From Artemia franciscana (lineage: Eukaryota > Arthropoda > Branchiopoda > Anostraca > Artemiidae): a DNA stretch of 64,000 nucleotides. The stretch is from contig NC_088865.1 in assembly GCF_032884065.1 (NCBI RefSeq), positions 43,967,152 to 44,031,151 on the forward strand, in the 5' to 3' direction. Below are positions 56,820-64,000 of the stretch, piece after piece (position 1 is the first letter of the stretch; each line of letters starts with the position of its first letter). The position numbers were made by a program, and so were the translations under genes. The notes beneath the pieces were generated by a model that saw only the letters and a list, made by a program, of their open reading frames with translations, did not search any database and was not told the origin of the DNA.

Positions 56820-59320
56820 TTCTGACTGATTGCCATGATTATATTTCTTTTGATGCGTTTACTCAATGCTGTTTTAATCTTTGTCGTTTTGTCTCTAGTT
56901 TATAGCCGAAATTGCATACTTATATTTTAGGTGATTTTAACTGTGATCCAAACATAGCGAATGAACGGGGTACAATTTTATCATCTTGTCTTCCTAATTT
57001 TTCTATTTTACCGAAGTTCCAGGATTTTACTTATATTCATTGGAGTGGTAGTACAACTAATATTGATCATGTTTTTTCTTCTAACCCAAGTGATCCTTTG
57101 CCTGTGGCCGTTAGTGACCACATCCGCTTCAGTTCATTTTACCCCCTTTGCCTTCTCATCCTTCCCCAGTTCGTATTTCAGGTAATAAGCTTCCTAAACT
57201 TTTTGATCGGGGTTGATTGGAATCCAAATTTTAAACCGCTTTACCAAGAAAGAGTTGGGACTTTAATTGATAAAGTTTTATTCCTGATAGCTTAAATGCA
57301 ATGGACAGTAATCCATCTTTGACTATTAATTGTCTTTATTTTTTATTTTGAATTAATCCATTGCTTAAAGTATGGTGCTGCGGCAGTTTTTCCTACTAAT
57401 AGGATAAGATTGGGTGCGCAGAAACCTTTTTGGAGCCTCAATCCTTTTTTGGTAAATTCTAATAAGGCGGCAAAACAAGGGTATTAGGAATGGCGGGCGC
57501 TTGGTAAACCTAGAGACTCGCATCCAGCTTTTTCGCTAATGAAAAAGAGAAAGGCCGAATTTCAAGCGGAGCTCGACCGTCATAATAACTTGATCATGGA
57601 AGAAGCTTCTCCAAACATTGATAACGACAAGGACAAGAATCTCCTTTAGAAAGTTCTCCGAGGCAATAGGCGGACTAACATGCCTGCTACTAATTCCACA
57701 CCATCGCTAAAAGAGCGGGAAAATTATTTTTCTAAGTTGTCTGACTTCACACGATTCTAGCAGTGTTGTGTTGCAATTAGATGAAAGGTTGAAGAATTTT
57801 TCAACTGATTACAGGATATCTGAGGATATGTTATGTAAAGCAATCAAAACGTTAAAGGCGCAGTCGGCTAAGAATCATGATGGCGTATGTGCTAATCACC
57901 TTAAACTTCTTCCTTCTTCTTTTCTTATTACTCTACTGGCAGTTTTCAACCTTTTACTTATTACTGGTTTAGTACCATCGTCATTCTATATTGGCATTGT
58001 TACGCCTATTCCTAAGAGTGGGAAGATAGACTTGTCATCTTGTAGTTCCTGGAGGCCAATTACTAGGGGTTCTATGATTTGGAAAGTGTTTGAGTTGTGT
58101 TTGAAGGATCTTCTTGAAATTCTCGACGTTGATTCTAATCAAGTTGGTTTCAGGAGAGGTTTGGGATGTGACCACGCCCATGCATCTTTCAGCAAAGTTA
58201 TTGAAGAAGCGAGAATCTCTGGTCAACCGCTATACGCCCTCTTGGTTGATATCAAAGGGGCCTTTGATAACATTTCTCATGTATCTGCACTGCTCCCTTT
58301 AATCCATGCTGGATTGCCCCTAGCTGTCATTCGAGTCTTCGCTCTTGGTATTCTGGATTAAAGATCCGTATTTGTCCGAGTTCGTCTTCATGTCAGTCCA
58401 AATTAATTCAAGTGGGTAGAGGAATTAGACAAGGAGGAATTATTTCTCCTTATATAATCAATTCATGTTTAACTACTGCCCTTAATTCTCTTTCCTGCTC
58501 TTTTGTTTCATTATCTCGAAATCTGACTTACATTGCATATGCTGATGACATTATCCTTCTAAGCCAGTCCAAGTCTAGTCTTGTTTCTAATTTTCATATT
58601 TTAATTAATTGTTTAAAAGGTTTGGGCCTTTCTATCAGTTTTGAAAAATGTCAATTTTTTGTTGTAAATTGTTTAGAGGATAATGTCAGGGTGACTCTCG
58701 ATTGCGGCAATGGTGTTATTTTCCAGTCGTCACCAATAGTCACTTATTTGGGATTACCTTATGCTGCTTCGAAAAGAGATTTTAAACCTGTCCTGGTTTA
58801 GCATGTTCAGATAAAACTACGCAAGGCATTTGGTCTTTCAATTTGTTTTCGGGGTCTTTATCGTCGGGACGTCCTTGGTCGTATGTATAGCGCTGTTGCT
58901 CTGCTTCACGTATTGTTCCCGTCCCTCCTCTTCCGTTAAAGTTTCTTATTTTAAATTTTGCAAATTTTTCTTGGTTTCCCCCTTTCTTTTAGTAACACTG
59001 AGATCGTTTTAAAGCTTAAAGTAAAGGATCCTGTATTCTGTATAAAGAAAAAATATAAAGCATTTGAAGACAAGGTAAAAATTATTCTTTTAGGCCACAA
59101 TTTATTTCCGTTTTTTAGTAACAGTTCTGGCTCTTGATGATTTACAGGCTAAATTATTTAGCCAGTGTTTTTGTATCATTTTTTTCTCTTTTTAAGTGTC
59201 TGACCAATATTTGATTTTTTTTTATTGTAAGCGATATCATTTGTCTTTTCTTTATATTTATATTGTAGTCTACTCCTCAATTTTTGAGGGAAATAAAGAA
59301 AATAAATAAATAAAAAAAAA
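56820..59320 (+). pseudogene. 5'-truncated LINE: end of endonuclease and reverse transcriptase
   Basis: 56820-57180 encodes the last part of an AP-endonuclease domain (LHTYILGDFNCDP, then TNIDHVF and VAVSDHIRF). A degraded linker follows (57380-57760: RLGAQKPFWSLNP, FSLMKKRKAEFQAEL). RT starts at 57768 (KAQSAKNHDGVCANHLKLLP, TPIPKSGK, SSWRPIT, NQVGFRRGLGCDHA, LVDIKGAFDNISH). After a frame change it resumes at 58412 with GRGIRQGGIISPYIINSC, the YADDIILLSQS catalytic motif and LGLPYA. The 3' end near 59280-59325 is an A-rich AATAAAGAAAATAAATAAAT tail. Most of the endonuclease is missing and several stops and shifts occur, so it is inactive. The clade is not certain (CR1/L2-like guess). It sits wholly between two inverted R2 arms. 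Confidence 0.87.
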
Positions 59321-59389
59321 ATAAATTATTATTAGCATTTTAGTTAATAAATATCAGTATATGTATATTAAACTGATAATGAATATTCA

Positions 59390-59660
59390 TTTGTATTTTT
59401 TTCACTGAAGTGCAAATTATGTTCTTGCCTTGGAAAGGCTTAGGGGCTTTGAGCCCTACTCATGTTAATTTCCGGTCGTTTTGGCTTTGAATCGGTTATT
59501 TATTGTAATTTTTGTTCGTTTTGGGTTTCATTTATTTACCGATGCTGACTTGTGGTAGTTTTTTGTTTGGTAGAGTATTTGATTTTATTTTTGCTCATTT
59601 TTGTTTAATTGAGTTCTTTACTTTTCTTTGAAAAACTTATTTTGTGGAAAAGTTGTTTTT
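59390..59660 (-). repeat. Repeat R2, right arm of the inverted repeat around a LINE
   Basis: The reverse complement reads 'aagtttttcaaagaaaagta', 'gcatcggtaaataaatgaaa', 'acgaacaaaaattacaataa', 'gagtagggctcaaag', matching the left arm in order. Confidence 0.87.
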
Positions 59661-60212
59661 TTAATTAATAGAAGTAAAGACTAGAAAAATTAGCATAAAA
59701 AGCTGAATTACATAAAAAGATTGGATTATGTAAGTTTCATCTTTATCGCGGTTGTAGTGTTCGCTGAAATTTTTTATACAAGCTGGGTTGCAGTAGTAGC
59801 TAGCAATCTAGTAAGAGACGATCACGTCATACTAGGAAATAAAATAGCCGATAACTCCTATGAATAGTGACAGATCAAAACAAGAAGTACACTATCAGAA
59901 CCGCCTTATCCGAAACCTCTTTATAGGAAACTTACCGTCCCTTGGCTTGAATGACGAGGAAATCCATTTGCTTGAAAAATAAGAAAAGTTGCTCGAAGCA
60001 CGATTTCCTGCATTGAATACATTTTTTTAATTTTTTTTGGTGCTGCTAGTGGGGCAATGGAAAATTGTAGAGAGCTGTTTAATTCTTGAGAAGTTTATCT
60101 CTTGAGGCATAGGGCGACACCCCTTCCCCCCTAAACAATCACCCACCGGCCTTCTCTGTAATAGTTGATAGGAAATTTTACATTACTATGCATAATCAAT
60201 TAAAAGGTATTT
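59661..60212. other. Unassigned sequence
   Basis: Possibly unique. Both strands give short plausible exon-like stretches around 59930-60040; see the rejected list. Confidence 0.3.
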
Positions 60213-61385
60213 TTTCAGCTAAAAGTAAGGAGCAACTGAAATTAAAAAATAAAATGAACGAAAATTTTTCCTTATATGAGGGGGGCTGGCTCTTCATCAA
60301 CCCTTGCTGTTTAATCTGGTATCTTATAGTTCTTTAAAAATATTTTTCGTTCAAACTATACGGTCCTTGTATTTGAGCAGTTTTTCTGAAAGTATTATCA
60401 TAAAAACTTGTATTATCAATTAAAAAAGGGTTATGAAAAAGTATGAAAAGTATATGAAAAAGTATTATCACAAGAGCGAGGGTGGAAGAAAAGATAGCCT
60501 CATACACCCTCATATGCGGAATATTTTCTGTTCGTTCTAAATTATTTAACGAAGAGAACTTATTTATATGTCTGATCGTTTTCAAATCATACCTGGAAAT
60601 CCATAAAGGAAAATCCCCCTCAGTAATTCCTCACTCCATGGAAAATTTTCCCAGTGGATAATAAACCCCCCTTCTTGCAGAAAATTTGCATCTAAAACTC
60701 CTTATGTTCCCAAAGATAAATACTATATGTGAACAAAGGGCAAACTGTGTAACTTAAATACCTTTCCCCATGGGCTAAGGGGGTCTAATCATCCCCATGA
60801 GCACAGTTAATGGACGTTTCAACTATGTTGAATCAAATGGCTGTCTCAAGATTTTGATCAGATGTATTAGAGGAAAAAGGGGTATAGGGGGAGGGGCTAG
60901 TTGTTCTCCAATCTTTTTGGTCAATTCAAAATAGCCCTATGTCTTTTAATTTTAGTTTTAACAAGCGCTCTCCCGAACATCTAGGACCATTATTTGGATA
61001 CAATCTCCCTTCTAAAAAAAAAGAATTAGCACGCATCGGTGATCATTTTTCTGGCAGAAAAATCCACATTTTTGTAGATAGGAGTTTCAAACATCTACAG
61101 CTTTCTTATATAATGTGCTGAATCTGATGGCGTGACATTTGTTAAACATCACTTGACTTTTGGGGGGCGTCCTTCCTTTTCTAGGAAATCAGGCAAATTT
61201 TCTCAGGCTTTTGGTTTTTGATGGTTAAAATTAAACTTAGTAAAGTATTTATGTTTCGAATTAGCATAAAAAGCCTGCTCCTTTGAGGTATCTATTGTTA
61301 ACAATTCCGTTTCTTAGAGTTTTGGTTACTATTAGGGCAAATCGCTCCTTACTTATAGTTCATTACCAAGAACTATCTTATTTTA
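60213..61385 (-). mobile_element. Foldback family A, diverged copy
   Basis: The distal end 'agctaaaagtaaggagcaac' is at 60213, the core 'ggctgtctcaagattttgat' at 60840, 'catttttgtagataggag' at 61068, and the degraded hairpin end at 61385. Confidence 0.72.
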
Positions 61386-61639
61386 TTAAGCAAAAAGCAA
61401 ATCAAGTTGGTTAAATGAAGGTTTAAAATACGTTTCTATATTTACTGCTTATTCTATATGGACTACTTGACTTTTTAGGAACGAATGAGCAACCATATTT
61501 CATTATTGTCTCTGAAACTGGAAAGCTAAATATATGGTTTAAGAAAAAATCAAATTGACAAGCTAACTTAGGATATTCATTTGAGAGGAACTTACCCATT
61601 CATAGGTCAAAATTATGGTTAAGTCCCATAAATCATTTG

Positions 61640-62115
61640 GCTATTTAAAAGGGACTAGAAATTTAATTTTAATTTGAACGAGCCGTCTCTCAGTTTTCTA
61701 CGGCAATTAATTGCCGTATTAATTGCCATGGCACAAAAAACACAACTTTTTGATCTTCCTTGGTTGTGCTCTCCCCTTTTTTGAAAACAAGGCAAATTTT
61801 GTCAGGCTCGTAAGATTTGATGGGTAACTTTAAATTTGATGAATTTCTTTTATTTGGAATCATTGTAAAAAACCAATTCTTTAATGCATATATTTCTTTT
61901 TTATCAGAACTTTTATAGAATTTTCATCTTTATAGAATCTTTATAGAACTTTATAGAATCTTTATTAGAACTTTATAGAACTTTATTAGAATCTTTATAG
62001 AATCTTTATAGAATCTTTATAGAACTTTTATAGAATCTTTTATAGAATTTTCAGTTACTATTTTTCCAGGTTGCTGCTTATCTATACTTCGTCACCACAA
62101 AGTGCATGAAAGATC
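61640..62115 (-). mobile_element. Foldback family A, old fragment (hairpin side)
   Basis: 'gtcaggctcgtaagatttgatgg' and 'cagttactatttttccaggt' followed by 'cttcgtcaccacaaagtgc' follow the order of the left third of family A. The short repeat below interrupts it. Confidence 0.55.
61905..62055. repeat. Minisatellite TTTATAGAATC
   Basis: About eleven copies of 'tttatagaatc' or 'tttatagaact' with small variations, expanded inside a family A fragment. Confidence 0.88.
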
Positions 62116-62689
62116 ATTCAAAAGTCATGGAAGGTTTCCCTTTCCCTCTTTGATATGATGGAATTTATAAGAAATGTTTTCAAACTAATTTTTTGTTTCT
62201 ATTGAAAAAAAGACTCATTACACGTATACTTTTGAGCTTTCGGGGGACACGACCACAACGCTTTTTTCACAAAAGATACCTTTTCTGTTGTTAAAAAACC
62301 TATTTATTCTAGAGATCCCCTTAATATCCTTATAGATGTAATTTATGCGCAATTTACGATGTAAAAACAACTCATCCTTGGGGCTTTGCAACTTTGGAAA
62401 TTGCACTTCTTAGAAATAACTATTTTGAAAGTGTTTTCTTGGGATTCGATGCCGTGAGGCTAATAGCGATGGAAAATTGATTCTGGGAATAAAGGGAACA
62501 ACTATTAGTTTAACACTAGAATCATTGTTGCAAAGGAGGAGCACTTACAAAAAGTGTTAGATTGTTGTTTCATAATAATAAAAGTTCTTTCTCTTGGGAG
62601 TATATCTGTTATCGACAGCGGTTACGCATAAGGTGCATTGTTAATCTTCACGAATGTTACAGAAGACAGACTGAAAAGTGTGTTTTATT
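62116..62689. other. Unassigned sequence
   Basis: No gene supported; the 62-codon minus-strand frame (62218-62406) has no recognised motif. Confidence 0.3.
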
Positions 62690-62985
62690 TTGTTCATTTT
62701 ATTGTTACGACCACAAACTGTTGAGGTAATGTTTGTTTATTTCCTACCACAGGAGATTTATTTAGGCATTCAATATTTGATAAAAGTGAATCTAACCAAA
62801 TTGTAAAAACTAAACATAAATTTAAAATAAACATAAACTAAAAAAGAAGAAAAGTGCACATAAACAACGTGAATGTTGCATAGGAGCCACTGAATAATGT
62901 GTTATTTGTTTATTTTACTGTCTTTTTGTTTATTGCAGTTATTATGTTTGTCAACTTACTGCTATAAAGGAGAATTTTTAAGGCA
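62690..62985. repeat. Two units of the ~220-245-bp tandem repeat
   Basis: 'gttcattttattgttacgacc', 'aaactaaacataaatttaaa' and 'aaaggagaatttttaaggca' correspond to the array at 45000-45665. Confidence 0.65.
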
Positions 62986-63030
62986 TCAAACAGTTCGTGG
63001 TAACGAACTGTAGTAAGGAGTGATCCGAAA
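62986..63030 (+). repeat. Duplicated terminus of family A (hairpin end only)
   Basis: TCAAACAGTTCGTGGTAACG... to 'ggagtgatccgaaa' is a lone ~45-bp copy of the family A end, placed directly before the same end of the next copy. Confidence 0.88.
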
Positions 63031-64000
63031 TCAAACAGTTCGTGGTAACGAACTGTAGTAAGGAGCGGCCCGGCTCAATAGAAACCAAAACTCTAAAAAA
63101 TGGAATTTTGATACCAATAGCTACATCAAAAGAATTGCATTTTAATGCTGATTTCAAATATATAAATTTCATCAAGTTTAGTCTTACGCATCAAAAGTTA
63201 CGAGCCTGAGAAAATTTGCGTTATTTTAGAAAATAGGGGGAAACACCCCCTAAAAGTCATAGAATCTTAACGAAAATTACACAATCAGATTCAACGTATC
63301 AGAGAACCCTACTGTAGAAGTTTCAAGCTCCTATCTACAAAAATGTGGAATTTTGTATTTTTTGCCAGAAGCCAGATCACGGATGCATGTTTATTTGTTT
63401 GTTTTTTTTTGTTTTTTTTTCCCAGGGGTGATCGTATCGACCCAGTTGTCCTAGAATGTTGCGAGAGGGCTCATTCTAACGGAAATGAAAAGTTCTAGTG
63501 CCCTGTTTAAGTGAACAAAAAAATTGGAGGGCACCTAGGCCCCCTCCCACGCTAATTATTTTCCCAAAGTCAACGGATCAAAATTCTGAGATAGCCATTT
63601 TATTCAGCGTAGTCGAAAAACCTTATAACTATGTCTTTGGAGACGACTTAGTCCTCCAAAGTCCCCGTGGGAGGGGCTACAAATTACAAACTTTGACCAG
63701 TGCTTACGTATAGTAATGGTTATTGGGAAGTGTACAGGCGTTTTCAGGAGGATTTTTTGGTTGGATGGAGGGGTTGAGAAGAGGGGATATATTGGGGGAA
63801 CTTTCCATCGATGAATTTGTCATGGGGGAAGAAAATTTTCATGGGAGGAGCGCAGGATTTACTAGCATTATTTTTAAAAAAAAAACAATGAAAAAATAAA
63901 TATGAAAAAGTTTTTTCAGCTGGAAGTAAGGAGCAGCATTAAAACTTAAAACGCACAGAAATTATTAACCATATGAGGGCCTCACCTTCTCCTAATACCT
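63031..64000 (+). mobile_element. Foldback family A, copy cut by the window end
   Basis: Starts with the hairpin end and runs through the core ('ctcccacgctaattattttc', 'gagatagccattttattcag') to 'agctggaagtaaggagcagc' at 63918. The distal palindrome would continue beyond 64000. The frame at 63498-63713 is a core reading. Confidence 0.85.

Noticed and set aside
59933-60040. Exon-like stretch: minus strand has acceptor-like and ACG|GTAAGT sites around 'EIVLRATFLIFQANGF'; plus strand reads 'GNLPSLGLNDEEIHLLEK'
   Set aside because: The minus version faintly resembles a class B TM2 segment, but the acceptor lacks a pyrimidine tract, and the conserved ICL1 residues are absent; both strands look equally plausible.
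1-64000. LTR retrotransposon, endogenous virus, tRNA, rRNA or CRISPR features
   Set aside because: No gag/pol or integrase motifs, no paired LTRs, no tRNA A/B boxes with cloverleaf, no rRNA segments and no regular short direct repeats with unique spacers were seen.

Overview
This is an AT-rich, repeat-dominated stretch of a eukaryotic (metazoan) genome. Spliced exons with GT/AG junctions, long introns, LINE and hAT relics, minisatellites and the absence of any long uninterrupted gene all point this way. The two recognisable host genes and the repeat style suggest an arthropod. The foldback repeat family recalls crustacean, brine-shrimp-like genomes, but that attribution comes from memory and could not be tested. 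No tRNA, rRNA, CRISPR or prokaryotic operon was seen.

Host genes. (1) A class B (secretin-type) G-protein-coupled receptor lies on the minus strand in at least three exons. The first (51841-~52133) carries intracellular loop 3, TM6, extracellular loop 3 and the start of TM7. The second (29554-29595) is a 42-nt exon for the core of TM7. The third (25993-26079) starts the cytoplasmic tail. The exons join in frame, the first intron is about 22 kb, and a phase-compatible terminal exon may sit at 16779-16835. TM1-TM5 are not found in the window. (2) A two-exon galactose-3-O-sulfotransferase-like gene is also on the minus strand (7874-7938 joined to 5272-5890). It has both PAPS-binding motifs but no visible membrane anchor, and may continue in a further exon.

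Mobile elements. The clearest is a hAT transposon at 30742-32887, with inverted ends, a perfect 8-bp target duplication and a decayed transposase, inside the large receptor intron. Other hAT relics lie at 8945-9692, 22869-23411 (one nonsense codon) and 37085-38525. Two LINE relics are present: one on the minus strand at 10803-13484 (endonuclease, RT, C-terminal region) and one on the plus strand at 56820-59320. The second is bracketed by roughly 260-bp inverted repeats.

Repeats. A non-coding foldback family of about 1.7 kb (here 'family A') occurs about ten times, in both orientations. One end carries a short hairpin (CAGTTCGT/ACGAACTG) and the other a roughly 290-bp palindrome, with another hairpin inside. 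The copies at 47511-49255 and 50045-51740 form a large inverted pair. The core of family A is related to a ~277-bp tandem satellite (17270-19560) and to a module that alternates with an ACT/TAC-microsatellite repeat ('module B') at 34810-36830, 38590-39170, 46190-47505 and 55340-56230. Further tandem arrays lie at 1-1090, 1200-3265, 4265-4740, 20040-20970, 21130-22270 and 45000-45665.

Layout: tandem arrays (0-5 kb); sulfotransferase locus (5.2-8 kb); hAT and LINE relics (8-13.6 kb); unassigned sequence with the possible receptor 3' end (13.6-17.2 kb); satellites and a hAT relic (17.2-23.4 kb); family A copy and receptor tail and TM7 exons (23.5-29.6 kb); the 22-kb receptor intron filled with hAT, module B and family A (29.6-51.8 kb); receptor TM6 exon (51.8-52.1 kb); then family A copies and the bracketed LINE to the end.
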